A stretch of 64,000 nucleotides of DNA from Shinisaurus crocodilurus (lineage: Eukaryota; Chordata; Lepidosauria; Squamata; Shinisauridae), in contig CM037879.1 of assembly GCA_021292165.1 (NCBI GenBank), positions 36,920,339 to 36,984,338 of the forward strand, in the 5' to 3' direction. The notes beneath the pieces are model-generated. The model had not been told where the DNA came from, made no database searches, and was given only the letters and a program-made list of their open reading frames with translations. The translations under genes and the position numbers were made by a program. This document shows, piece after piece, positions 1-10,971 of this stretch; the stretch's first letter is position 1; the number at the start of each line of letters is the position of its first letter.

Positions 1-399
1 GAACAGCTCCAAACGTGCTGGCTCTCTGATACAAGAATTATGCGCTATGGATTTCACATTACCCTGACACCTTGGCTAAAGAATCAATTTTGTTCCAGAC
101 AGCATAAGCCTGACAGCTGCCAAGAATGCTGTCACAGCTCAGAAACTGCTGCAGAGGCACAGGAGCCATAGAATATACCTGCTTCCTCCTTGATTAAATG
201 AAAGGGTGTTCCCTGCATCTGGGGAAAAGATGCAAATACCTGCCTGATTGCTATGCCACTACCCAGACAAGTAAACCATGAGTGTGCCTTTGAATTGGAC
301 AATCAAAAGTCCTAGCAGGGAAAAATGGACCAATCCTGAAGCATCCCTACCTCCCAGCCAGGTCAAGCACTACCTGAGTATCGCTGATGACATATTCTA

Positions 400-645
400 C
401 AGTCATGCCTTGGATTGAGAGCATAATTCGTTCTGGAAACGTGCTTGTAATCCAAAACACTTGTATATCAAAACGAAATTCCCCCAAAAAAATTTGTACA
501 GAGATTTTTAATTTAAGCCGTACTACAGTACTTGTATTGCAAGACGTCGCTTGTATATCAAGTCCAAAAAAAATAAATATTTACAAATTTGCTTGTCTTG
601 CAAAATGCTTGCAAACCAAGTTACTTGTAATCCAAGGCATGACTG
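400..645. mobile_element. Pogo/Tc1-mariner-like MITE, copy 1
   Basis: Inverted ends read CAGTCATGCCTTGGATT on the left and the reverse complement on the right, and both sides are flanked by TA. The interior is an imperfect long palindrome with no coding capacity. It is near-identical to the copy at 27894-28145. Confidence 0.72.
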
Positions 646-1723
646 TATTTTGAATATTATGCTACACCACTCAGTATAGCCAGCTAGATGAAATATTAAT
701 CAAGAGGCAGAACCTTTCTGAGCCTTCTATCCAGTTGCCAGAATCAAACCACTGTTCCTTTTGTTTTAACTCATCCTTGAACCATCAAGCTCTTTGTTTC
801 AAACTCTATAGTTGCCTTGGGAGTTTGGGCAGTCAATGTTCATTCTTTATGCTCAGGCATCCCTCATGTTAGTGTGTCTCAACTCTGATAATAACCTGGG
901 GTGCAACTGATTTTTAATATTATTCCTCCCGATTATTTCCTAGCATGATTCTCTGCTCTATCCTAGTGCCTATTAAACATTTCCAGGGCCAGAGTCCCCT
1001 AGCTTTCCTACCTTATTTGCCCCAGATAGATCTGTTTGCCTCATATTCCAAAAGAGAAAGCTTTACCCTCTGGTAAAACACCACACTGAGTCCAAAGCTG
1101 GATTGTACGCCTAACGCAGCACAACCTGCCAGCTGTATACAAACATTCTGGTACCTGATAGGGAGACTGTGACCTATGCATGAGTTGTTAGTTCTTGAGT
1201 CCAAAGGTGGAATTGGTCCCATGGGAAGCATCTATCAAAAAGCCTTGAGTTGTATGACAATTTCTGGTCCTATTGCAAACTGTAAGGGAGAAGCCCATAT
1301 GGCAAGGATCTCCATCTAAATCTAATTTAATGAAAATTGTGGTGGCTCCAGCATCATTAAGAATTGCTTAACCTCTGTTTGGTCTCCCTAACATCACTCA
1401 TCCAAAAAGCCTTTCGGATGTCTGTGGACAACATGATGCAAACCAGGGGTGTTCAAACTATGGCCCGCGGGACGGGTCCAGCCCAACGTGCCCTTTCATC
1501 CGGTCCCGCAGCCAATGAGGAAAAAGTTGCTGCTGCTTCGCTGCCTGACGCTCCCGCTGGGGAAGAGGGAAGAGAATGGGGAGGGGGCATGACATCACCA
1601 TGAGCCCACGTGAGCGCCGCTAGGAGGATGGCCCCAAGTTGTGGTGGTGGCGGCAGCAGAAGCCAGTCTAGACTAGAGAGCAAAGTTTTAACAAAGTGAG
1701 TAAAGTTTTTTAACTAAGTTTTG

Positions 1724-2310
1724 GTCTTTGGAGGAGGAGAGGATCCTCCATTGGAGGAGATGCTTGCTGCGGTGGTGCTGCCTGGGCTCCGGGCGACAAG
1801 TGCCCCGCCGCCGCCAGCCCTGCCATGCCTCTTTACTAGGGAAGATTGCTGCGGCGCTGCTGCCCGATCTCCGGGCGGCAAGCGCCCCGCCAGCCTTGCC
1901 ATGCCTCCATTAGAGAAGAAGCTTCCTTCGGCGCTGCTGCTTGGGCTCCGGGCGGCAAGCGCTCCGCCGGTGGCGGCCCTGCCACGCCTCCATCGGAGGG
2001 ACGCTGGCTGCAGCACTGCTGCCCCGGCTCCGGGCGGCTCGCGCTCCGCCGGCCCTGCCACGCCTCCTTTAGAGGAAGGAGAACCTTCCTGCGGCGCTAC
2101 TGCCCGGGCTCCTGGCGGCAAGCGCTCCGCCGCCGCCGGATCAGGCACGCCTCCGCCATCGGAGAGACGCTGGCTGCAGTGCTGCTGCCCGAGCTCCTGG
2201 CGGCAAGCGCCCCACTGCCGCCGGATCAGCCGCGCCTCCGCCATCGGAGAGACGCTGGCTGCAGCGCTGCTGCCCGCATGCTCAGCTGCCCCTCCTCCCC
2301 TTCCCCCAGA
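1724..2310. repeat. GC-rich minisatellite of about 80-bp units inside hAT
   Basis: About seven diverged units recur, each with a core like CTCCGGGCGGCAAGCGC followed by CCTGCCACGCCTCC. Because the units are GC-rich and stop-poor, long open frames appear on both strands (for example 1721-2380 plus and 1714-2496 minus). I read these as non-coding artefacts. Confidence 0.75.
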
Positions 2311-2778
2311 GACACAGTATGTACAAAAAATAGTGTTCTTTTCATTTGTTTGTAAAAGATTTGTTTGTAATCCAGAGTGATGTCTTATTATTAAAATTGC
2401 TTTCAATAAATGCAAAAATATATTAAACCTGTAGAAGGCCATGAGGTTATGGTTCCATTCGTATGCATTGCCCCCATTGAGCTTCTGAGTAAGCATACTT
2501 CTGAGTACACCTGCATAAAAGTCTGGCTACAGGGCTATAATCCTATGCAAACTTACTTGGAGCAAGCCTCATTGAACTTAATTGGGCTATATTTCCAAGC
2601 AAACATGTTTAGGATTGCTGGGGCTGGCTGAAACACAAGCCACTTACAATAATTCCCATTTAAATCACTAAGGCTTACTTCTGAGTAAAAATCCTTAGGA
2701 TCAGGCTACAAAACATCTAGAAAACAATCTGGTGCCATTGAGGTGACTGAAATGACAATCATTTCAGTTGTACGCACT

Positions 2779-3022
2779 ATTTATTAATTTGTTTGTCATA
2801 TTTATATCCTGCCTTTTTTCCTGCAAGGAACACTAGGTGGCTTACATAATCTTCCTCCTCTCCATTTTATCCTCACAATAACCCTGTGAGGTAGGTTAAA
2901 ACTGAGAGTCAGTGACTGGCCCAAAGTCAGCCAGTGAGCTTCATGGCTGAGTAGGGACTAGAACCCAGATCTCCTGAGTCCCAGTCAAACACTCTAACTA
3001 ACCACTATGCCACACTGGCTCT
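2779..3022 (-). mobile_element. tRNA-derived SINE (squamate type), nearly full length
   Basis: Read on the minus strand, it has a tRNA-like head GAGCCAGTGTGGCATAGTGG with an A box, a B-box-like GGTTCTAGTCC region, a body ending in TCACAGGGTTATTGTGAGGA, and an L2-like tail. It belongs to the same family as 44094-44320 and 51171-51415. Confidence 0.82.
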
Positions 3023-3440
3023 CACTATGTTCTCTGGGTACCAGGTCTTCCTGGCCTACCCCAGGGAATTGGTTTGTACTTTTAAGGCTGTGATCCTTTG
3101 TAAACTTACCTGGGGAGAAAGTCTCCTTGAATTCAGTGAAACTTACTTCCAAGTAGACATGCATAAGATGAGGCTGTAAGGCTGCAATCTTATGCACATA
3201 ATATTATGTGGAACAAAGTTGCAGGATGTGGACCACCAGCTCTGTGGCTGGTAAATACTGCTCATTACTCGTACTAAATACTGCTGTTTTATTTTCCTGT
3301 TTTTTTGCACTACAAATAATATATGTGCAGTGTGCAAATCAAGCCTTTCTATACCTTTTTAAAATTTAATGTATTTCAATTTTAGACAGCAAATTAATTT
3401 ATAATTAATTTATAATTAATTTATAATAACTTTCCATTTA

Positions 3441-3485
3441 ATCAAGTTAAAAAAAAAGGACCCGGGTCCTTTTTTTTTACTTGAT
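3441..3485. repeat. 45-bp near-perfect palindrome
   Basis: Two arms of 23 and 22 bases meet at CCCGGG and read ATCAAGT, an A run, then GGACCC on each strand, with a single bulged base. It lies near the right end of the 1444-3581 hAT. Confidence 0.85.
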
Positions 3486-5092
3486 CCATTCATTCATATT
3501 TTTTTCAAATTATAGTCCGGCCCGCCAACAGTCTGAGGGACAATGAACTGGCCCCCTGGTTAAAAAGTTTGAGGACCCCTGATGCAAACCATCATCAACA
3601 AAGCCATCTTTGAATTTGGAACTACAGCTGAGAAACCCAAAGGTATTCTGGGCTCACATTTTTCTAAGTTTTGGCAACTAACTAGGAAGTGAAATCCTTT
3701 GAAGTGAGGTAATTATAGTTGCTTCTGCTCTCCCCCCCCCCCCGCCTTTCTCCTAAATCTATCCAATTCTGCCCATGAGGCCCACCATTTTCACCAGCAC
3801 CCAAGCTTCTTTCCAATCCCCTGCTCCACCACTTTCATAGTGCCACCTTTCCCTTCTTGTTTAGTAAACGCTAATTCCCCTAATCTTTGTCTTTTCTTAT
3901 CTCTTCTGCTAGACCTATTAGAACTGGTATACTGATCAATGTGCTAGGTGGTTGGCTTAATAACCAGGTTATTTTTCTCTTCTGTGATGAATGTGCATGT
4001 GTGTATTCTTGAGAACCAACATTCTGTAAAAATAATGTTCATGTTTTTGGACTTTGAATGAGAGTTTAATCTAATTCCCCCATTTTAGAAGTAGGTAGCC
4101 TAACCCCCTTTTAGTAAGAACATACTGCATAAATCCACTGTGTGCACACCATACCACTGGCTGTGTGTCCATGTGAATGAGGACACATAGCAACAGAAGG
4201 CAGAACTACCCTCCTTCCCCACAGTTCACAGAGAACTCAGGAGAGTGGGTCTCAGTGCAGAATATGTGGGGAAAGGCTATAGCTAGTCACAAGAGGAAGA
4301 AGGGCACTCACCACTGGGAGACTGATTTGTGGAAGCCTGAATATGCTATCTTACTTTCTTTCACTTCTTATTTAATGAACTGTGCTATAATTGTGATTTT
4401 TCAAAGAGACAGACAATGAATTCTCTCATTTGTTAGTTTTCATATATTTCAAAGTAAGAGGCAAAATCCAACATCACATGAGACTTTCCCTTCCTCTCCT
4501 CCCCCTGTGGTCACCAGCCCCTCAAAATCTGCCCCATCAGGTTCCCCAATCCTCCAGGGGGCAGGGAAATCGCACCCTCTTCATTCCACTGATAGAAGCC
4601 ATTAATTAGATGTCATCCATAGTTTGCCATAGCATAGGCAATGCTAAAGAACTCCCTGAATAGTTGCAGAAACTGGTATGATTTACTTTGAATTTGGAGG
4701 ATAGTGGAGACTTCGCAAACAAAGCATCTCCAAAGACACGTTATCAGTCTGAAAATATTAATTTAAAGAAAGCTGTTAAATCTAATTTCAGACTACAGGG
4801 AGAACAGCTGCAACATTCAAAAAAAGCACTCAAGTGTTTTCATAAACTTGAACTATAATTTTATATAATTATTCATTAGATCTAATTCCTCTTCACATAT
4901 TTACAGTAAAAGCCTGAGTACACATCAGATTTAGTGTGCACCTCCCTCAACCACATAAGAACTAGGTGTCTCTTTCCCTAATCTGTATACATCATGGAAA
5001 CATACACCATGTCAGGCCAAGAACAATAGCGGCTCCATGTATTTTTCCACAATGTACATAGCTGAGAGACAAGCTGACACATATTACAGGAT

Positions 5093-5434
5093 CAGTGCCA
5101 GCTCCAGGTTTCTGAGGGCCCTCGAGCAAGACACCCTCAATCAGCCACTCCCTCAGTGAGTCCACCTTCTCGCCACCATTGTCACCAGCTGCTACTGCTC
5201 CTCCTCCTCCTCCTCCCCTTATCAGTACTACAGCTTGCTTGCTCTCCACCTGTCAGAGAGCTAGTGAACAGCTCCTCCTCACCACCACTGTTGTCTAGGC
5301 CAGAGTGGGAGGCAGGTAAACAAGCAGGATGCAATGAAGAGGAGCAGCAACTCCAGGGGGCTCAGGTCAGTGGGCCCCTGCTGTCATATGGGCCCTCAGC
5401 AGGTGCCCAACTCCTACCCTTGATGCCAGCCCTG
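5093..5434 (+). mobile_element. hAT MITE with perfect TSD (CTCC-rich family)
   Basis: The ends are CAGTGCCAGCTCC and the reverse complement of CAGGGCTGGCATCAAGGG. The flanks 5085-5092 and 5435-5442 are both TACAGGAT. The interior carries CTC/CTCC runs. Relatives lie at 28755-29133 (+), 30660-30882 (-) and 32037-32409 (-). The ORF reading through it is not a gene. Confidence 0.85.
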
Positions 5435-5524
5435 TACAGGATAAGCAGCAAATATACACTAAACATATGTGTAGTTATGCTGTAACATGTGAATCTGCCC
5501 ATAACTCTCACCTCTTATGTCAGC

Positions 5525-5660
5525 CTACACAAACTTGGTGCCTTCCAGGTGTATTGGACTGCAACTCCTGCCAACCCCAGGCAGCATGGCCAGTGGACAG
5601 GGATGATGGGAGTTACAGTCCAAAACATCTAGAGGGCACCAGTTTGGGGAAAGCTGTCCT
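5525..5660. mobile_element. Palindromic hAT-like MITE (ATGTTGGACTACAACTCC family)
   Basis: The left half CTTCCAGGTGTATTGGACTG and the right half CAGTCCAAAACATCTAGAGG are inverted versions of each other around a CCAGGCAGCATGG centre. The family recurs in this window near 12210, 19325, 20553, 23963, 28295, 42085, 60778 and 63002. Confidence 0.7.
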
Positions 5661-6084
5661 GTCCGCACTAAGCCTAAGTACATGTAACTACATTTGCACA
5701 TATTCTTGCCATGGCACTTGCTTTCCTCTCCTCACTGTCTCCCCTCGCCCCTTGTTGGATTATAGGCTGTAAGGTCTTGGGGCAGAAGTGCTTATTTGCA
5801 TATGTACATTGACAGTGCAATCATCACATAAACTGGTTTGCAGATATTTTGACCTAATAGTAACTGCTAGCTTATTAAAAGAAACTGCAGTTTAGAAATA
5901 CTTCCAACTGCTACAAAATCCAAACCAGACTTTTAGTATTTGCATCACTTTACATGAATATGCAATATACACAAACAATGGTGATAACCCGGGATTCCTT
6001 ATTCCCTATGCTAGACATACCTCCCTCCCCTTCTCCCTCAAAAAAGATATACCGGTACTTCAGAGGGCAGAGAAAGGAGTAGAG

Positions 6085-6788
6085 CAGGGTTCCCCAACCT
6101 TTTTGGACCTGGGGACACATTTGGAAATTTGAGAAACTGCTGTGGGCACCACCACAAAATGCCTAATCAGTGGATGACTGCTTTGGCGTCTTCCTGTCAC
6201 ATCTATGGATCTTAGGCTGGGTCTTATTCAGCAAAAACATTTGTTTCATGTCTATTGGACACCACAAAGTCTCTTTGATAAGGGATTGTCTAATTCAGCT
6301 AATTGCTGGCAGTGCAATACAGCTAATGCTTCTTTTAAACATGTGTTTTGGCAATGCCCAGTAGTTAATTCTTTTGGGGAGAGGGTTATTAAATTGATAA
6401 ATTTTGTACTGGAACAGTCTTTAAAATCTTGTACTTGAACAGTATTTAAAATCTTTTAAATTATTTACCTGTTTCATGGAAAGTACCAAATGGAAGAGGA
6501 AACGGATTCTCGGTGCCCTTTTGACAATAAAAGACTAATATTACAAAATTGGAAGGAAAAACACTCACCTCCTATAATGCAATGGATTGAGGATCTTACA
6601 ATGCTTTCCATATAAGAACAAGTGGCATATAGATGCCAACTTCAAAAGGATACTTATTTGGATATCTGGTCTACTTTTGTTGAAGCCTATGCAGAAGTGC
6701 TAGAAGGTTGTATGCATTTCATACAAATCCATGTACGTATATTAAAAAGTGGGGGTGGGGGTGGATCGGGTGCCCGTGGGGACCCCTG
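6085..6788. mobile_element. hAT element with perfect 8-bp TSD, carrying L1 sequence
   Basis: The left end is CAGGGTTCCCCAACC and the right end is the reverse complement of CAGGGGTCCCCACGGG. The flanks 6077-6084 and 6789-6796 are both GAGTAGAG. About 540 bp of the interior is an L1 ORF2 fragment rather than hAT sequence. Confidence 0.82.
6205..6750 (+). pseudogene. L1 ORF2 C-terminal fragment inside hAT
   Basis: Frames here read ..CWQCNTANASFKHVFWQC and, after stop codons and frame changes, RLILQNWKEKHSPPIMQW and YLDIWSTFVEA. These fit the C-terminal region of vertebrate L1 ORF2, including its Cys/His-type C-W-x-C..H..W-x-C segment. There is no poly-A tail and no L1-type target duplication at the ends. 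Several stops make it non-functional. Confidence 0.65.
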
Positions 6789-8092
6789 GAGTAGAGAAAT
6801 AAAGCTAAGACACTGGGGATGGTCTTGGACCTCTCTCTTCTGCCTTTTAAAGGGCTTTCAAGTCAACTACTAAAAGGTAATTAAAGTACTACCAACTGCT
6901 AGCTGGCACTTGAAACTTGTAGTATCCCCAAAGCACTGGAGTTGATAGGTCTTTGTATGGGAAGATATCCCTTCAAAAGGGACATAGGATTTTCTTCAAC
7001 CTCTAGCTTGCTAGTGCAATCCAGAAATCAACACTAGCAATATTGCCAAGATATTTTTTTAAAAAGAAGACAGAGAGACCTCCTACAATCATTACAAACA
7101 ACCCTACAAAAATGTGAGTTCCACCCAACCCACTCCACAACTTTAATAAATGTATTACGCATGTATCCCCCTCTCTCCCTTTCATGCACAGAAGGAAAAC
7201 CTTTTTATTTTCATTATCCAAAAACAAGACTGGAAAAGCCTCCATGTGTTCAGTGGATATGTAAGAAACCCAGAACTACTTTATAGAAGTTTCAACATTG
7301 CTGGAATTTAAAATGATGCCCTACTGAAGTTTAGTTCCTTACACTGGCAATTACCAGATGAAAACAACTCAGATTTTAGAACTGAACTGTGCCAACTCTT
7401 TCCCAGATCTTGGAATGCAGCCCTGCAAACCCATAAGCATCTACATATATTATATGTACTACGTCATGTAAAATTAATGATGCTAAATTATTACATGAAA
7501 GTTGAAGGTAACTTCATAATGTACAACAATCTTACATGCATAGAGATAACTGTGTACACAGTACCAAAAGGCTGTATTTGATGTGACTTCCTTTCACAAG
7601 TACATGTAGCAATTTCTGCATGTGTTCCAATTGCCACAATGTTACAACCTCACATAGGAACCATGCAATTTCCTACTTTATGTCCATGTAAATACTTGTA
7701 AACATATGCAAAAGCTTGATATCAAATAATATCACACTCCCACAATTAAAAATAGATTTCAGAACTCAGCATTAAATGGATGTACAATTACAAAAATAAA
7801 GCAAAGTTGTGTTTAGTCTTGCACAGATTATAAAAATACGTAGTAAGACAAAACTCTTGCGATTACAAAGTAGTATTTTTTCTGCAAATGAATAGAATTT
7901 GCATTAGTTTCACATATCACATTCCTAAAAATTGAGGACTGTTGTCAAAGTATTTTAATGTTTAAAAACTCAGTCCCACAGATACTAAAATATCTCACTA
8001 TCACAAGACAAGTGCATATACTTTCAACCTAATGTCCATTTCACATTTTCCTTCTTCTGACTAAAACTATAGCCATCATTCTTAAACACATA

Positions 8093-8115
8093 CAGTAATA
8101 CCTTGGATTGCAATG
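8093..8115 (+). mobile_element. Isolated pogo-like MITE terminus
   Basis: CAGTAATACCTTGGATTGCA preceded by TA matches the right terminus of the 27894-28145 MITE. No second end is recognisable, so this is a relic. Confidence 0.4.
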
Positions 8116-8676
8116 TATGCTTAAAATGTTTACTGGGATTTACAGCTGGAATTACAGATTTAGGCCTATAGTTTTATGGAATTTTGGTTTGTCATACAAT
8201 ATCCTTTCAAGTTAACAAACCCAGAAAAAGGGATAAAGAAATCCACAGGAATACAAACTTGGTAAACAGTTCTACGAGGATATGGGAGCTTAACTGATCA
8301 TGTGAACACTTCCTAATTCCAGAAACAAACTTAACACAGTGCCGCAGTTTTAACGGGAAAGGAGCTTCTTTTTTTTTTTGGCCAATTCAAACAGAACAAG
8401 CAGTACAGACAGGAGAGGGCCAAGCAGGAGCACAAGACTTTTGGAACCAAATGGAAAAAGCATGGGTTAAACTACAGAGGCCTAGCTTCTGAACAAGTTT
8501 CTTCTGCAGACTTTATGCCATACAAAAACAATGCCCCCCACTTGCCCACCCATTCCATGTGAGACTCAAGATTCTATTTTTCCCTAATAGTAGGCTATCA
8601 CTCGTGACCGAGTGAGAGTGAGACTGTCTTCCAGGATAAAATTACAAAAAGAAAATTATAAAAGGAGGAAATTCTA

Positions 8677-8700
8677 CATATATATATATATATATATATA
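8677..8700. repeat. (AT)n microsatellite
   Basis: Twelve AT dinucleotides in an uninterrupted run. Confidence 0.95.
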
Positions 8701-9126
8701 GTGTAGCTAGTGATGGGTCCGTAAGTGATTGTGGGGGCCAATTCTAGATCCACACAGCTTCCCACAGTGAGGACACAGGCTACCAGATTTTCCCTAATAC
8801 TATCTATACATACAACTATCAAGAGAAATTTTAAAACACTAGGTTCCTTGGGGCATGGCAGACAAGCTAATTCCAAGGCTCAGGCAACAGGCTATAATCA
8901 TGAAAAGTGCAAGAACCTCAAAACGCAAGGAAGCAGTTAATCCCTTCCAAGTGACCTGCCTGACAAATTGTTTAAATGCGAAGGGGTCCATATTTCTTAA
9001 GCAAAAGTTAGACCAATAGGTAGGGTTAAGGCTGGAGGGCCGAAGTTTCGGGACAAGAGCAAGACTGGATATGGAGTGGAGAGGGCAGAAAAACTGGGTA
9101 GTACGAGATTAGAGAGCTGGCACAAG

Positions 9127-9245
9127 GAAGCAGCAGCAGCAGCAGCCTGTTAGGAGAGAAGGGGCGGGAGAAAGACTCGCAGCAGGAGCCCTCGTGCAGC
9201 AGCAGCAGCACCTGTAGCCTGAGGCTAGGAGAGCTGCTGCTGCTT
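9127..9245 (+). repeat. Interrupted CAG/CTG triplet runs next to exon 1 donor
   Basis: GCAGCAGCAGCAGCAGC near 9130, a second CAG run near 9198 and a GCTGCTGCTGCT run near 9232 lie just downstream of the splice donor on the gene's strand. They are transcribed in intron 1 as CTG/CAG repeats. Confidence 0.7.
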
Positions 9246-9275
9246 CCTAGGCTAGCTTCTCTCCAAGCGAATTAC

Positions 9276-9426
9276 CTCTGAGCTGGGGCAGCGGGAAGAG
9301 CTCCACTTGGCTGCTCTGGGTACGGAACTGCGAGGAGCCCTGCGATCGCTTTTGCTTCTGCGCCTTGCGCACCGACCTCCGCGAGAAGCCATCCACTTTT
9401 TCCGCGGCGGAGATAGCCGTCGACAT
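9276..9426 (-). CDS. PPP2R5A: PPP2R5A (PP2A B56-alpha subunit), first coding exon
   Basis: The minus strand encodes 50 codons plus one base. The start is [18 protein letters not shown], followed by a basic stretch ([17 protein letters not shown]) and [10 protein letters not shown]. From memory this matches the N-terminus of PPP2R5A, a B56-family regulatory subunit that directs the PP2A core enzyme to its substrates, and it matches this paralogue better than the others. The exon ends ..CTCAGA G|GTAATT, a consensus donor that splits the next codon after its first base, as expected for the mammalian exon 1. The ATG at 9426-9424 lies in a good context (CCAGCCATGT). The frame stays open upstream to another ATG at 9561, but that stretch resembles no B56 protein, so I prefer the inner ATG. 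Only the disordered N-terminal tail is encoded here. The HEAT-like repeat body lies in exons beyond position 1 on the left. Confidence 0.88.
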
Positions 9427-10960
9427 GGCTGGGCGCGGAGCTGACACAGGGGGGGTCGTCGTCTCTCTCTTGAAGCATATAATCACACCAGGGAGGGAAG
9501 GCAGAGCAGGCGGCGGGGCGCTCCTAGCCGAACACCGCCAAGAAAGGAGAAAAACACGCACTTAATCCAGTGCCCCAAGGAAGGGGGCTTCCAAATGGGG
9601 GGGGGGGGAATAAATCCGAAAAAAACCCGACGAATCCAAACACCTCCGGGAATCAGGGTCTTCAAATAAAGGGGGCTTGCAATCCAACACCCCAAGGAAA
9701 GGAGGGCTTCCAAATAAGGGGGCGCTTAATCCGACATCCCTGAGACGGGGGCGAGATGATTTTACAAGGAAAGCGGGGGGGTTGCTCTTAATCCAATGTT
9801 CTCCAAGAAAAGGGAAGGGGGGAAAAAACCCAATATGCGATGAATGGGTGAGCGTGGGGGGGGGGGGAATACAGCCAAGAGCTTCCCCCGCTGCGCCCTC
9901 CCGCGTCCGAGTTCCCAGTCAGCGGAGCGGCCAAAACATAATTACAATAATAATAATTGAAAAATGGGGAAACTTTACTCCTCCAGCAGCAGCAGCGTCT
10001 TTTCGCCGCCCGCCCGCGAGCAGCAAACTTTGACGCGGCGGCGGCGGCAAGCGGTGCGCGCGGGCTCCTGAGGCGAGGAGCAGGAGGCGGCGCGCTGTTA
10101 TTCCCTCAGCCGGGCTCGCTGTCGCCTGGCCCGCCCCGCCAGCAGCTCGCTGTCATGAGCCGGAGCTTATCCGAAACTTGAGGGAGAAGGACGGAGGGAA
10201 GGGTGAGGGGGCTGAGGGAGAGGCGGGAGGCCGGGCTGTGCAGCCTCCTCAGCCACCGTCGGGAGCACCCCGCGCTTCTTCCGCCAACATCGCGTCACGC
10301 CGGCGCCCCCTCCTCCTCCTTGTGAGACCGATGCCGCTTCCTCTTTCGCGGAGCTCCGTCCCCGCGACGTAATAGGGGGGAGGGGGCGAATCTTCCACTC
10401 GAGAACCGGCGCGCAACTTGCTTGAAGCGATCGAGCCGCAAGGACGGGAAAGTTCCGACTCGGAAGGGGAGGGGCCAGAAGTGGGGAAAGGGAAGGGGGG
10501 GAACAACCAGGGAAGGCGGTTGGAACAGCCGTTGGAGGGGCCCGGCCGAAGGGTGACTGACAGCCAATCGGGTGACACAGCAGCCAATCGGGTGACACAG
10601 AAGCCACCCGAATTACCTTAGAGGGCGGGACAACAGGAACCAGCGCGACCTGGGGGGGGTAGCAGGGGGAGACTGAGCGAGTGACACCAGAATTGCCCAA
10701 CGCGAGTGGGTCAAGGGCGGAGAGTCGGCGAAAGGCGATTGGGTCTGGAGCAGCGGGGGGTGGGATGAGCGGGAAGCCTATTCGGAGTTGGGGAAGCGGT
10801 TGGAATCAAGACGCGGAGGCGGCGGAGGGAAGAGGTTTTGTTTTCGGGTTGTGACTTTTCGGAAAGGCAGAGCCGATGGTGGATTTGAGGGATCTGATTG
10901 ATTGAGTCTTCCGAGAGGGTCGTCGATGGCACTAGTGGTTTTAGCCTCGTTGGCCTCACG
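9427..10960 (-). promoter_or_regulatory. PPP2R5A: CpG-island promoter and 5'UTR region of PPP2R5A
   Basis: The block is rich in CG dinucleotides and G/C runs, in sharp contrast to flanking AT-rich DNA. It begins immediately upstream of the PPP2R5A start codon. GC boxes (GGGCGG type) and CCAAT boxes are visible and no TATA box stands out, which is typical of a housekeeping promoter. Several long open frames on both strands here come from base composition. Whether transcription also starts in the opposite direction cannot be told from sequence. Confidence 0.72.
10560..10601. promoter_or_regulatory. Tandem 20-bp unit with CCAAT box, two copies
   Basis: The unit CAGCCAATCGGGTGACACAG occurs twice in immediate succession. 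Each copy holds a CCAAT core (the NF-Y class of sites) and a TGACA half-site. It lies about 1.1 kb upstream of the PPP2R5A start codon within the CpG island. A doubled, fixed-spacing CCAAT pair is a common promoter arrangement. Its function here is inferred. Confidence 0.55.
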
Positions 10961-10971
10961 AGACTTCAATG

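Larger units (their letters stand above)
1444..3581. mobile_element. Non-autonomous hAT element with perfect 8-bp TSD
   Basis: The left end CAGGGGTGTTCAAACT and the right end (reverse complement CAGGGGTCCTCAAACT) match at 14 of 16 bases. The flanks 1436-1443 and 3582-3589 are both ATGCAAAC, a perfect 8-bp duplication of the hAT type. No transposase is present. The interior carries a GC-rich minisatellite, an inserted SINE and a long palindrome, listed separately. Confidence 0.82.
1..9275 (-). other. PPP2R5A: PPP2R5A intron 1 (partial)
   Basis: It follows directly from the donor GT at 9275-9274. The intron runs left beyond the window edge and no acceptor plus second exon could be recognised. 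It holds the transposable elements listed separately. The parts between them (646-1443, 3582-5092, 6789-8640) look like ordinary AT-rich intron without any exon I can support. Confidence 0.75.

Noticed and set aside
1714..2496. Long ORFs on both strands in a GC-rich block
   Set aside because: They are the by-product of stop-poor minisatellite units inside a hAT element. The products are low complexity and both strands are equally open.
10167..10700. 177-codon minus-strand ORF in the CpG island
   Set aside because: No recognisable domain. It is upstream promoter sequence with high GC and overlaps several other spurious frames.
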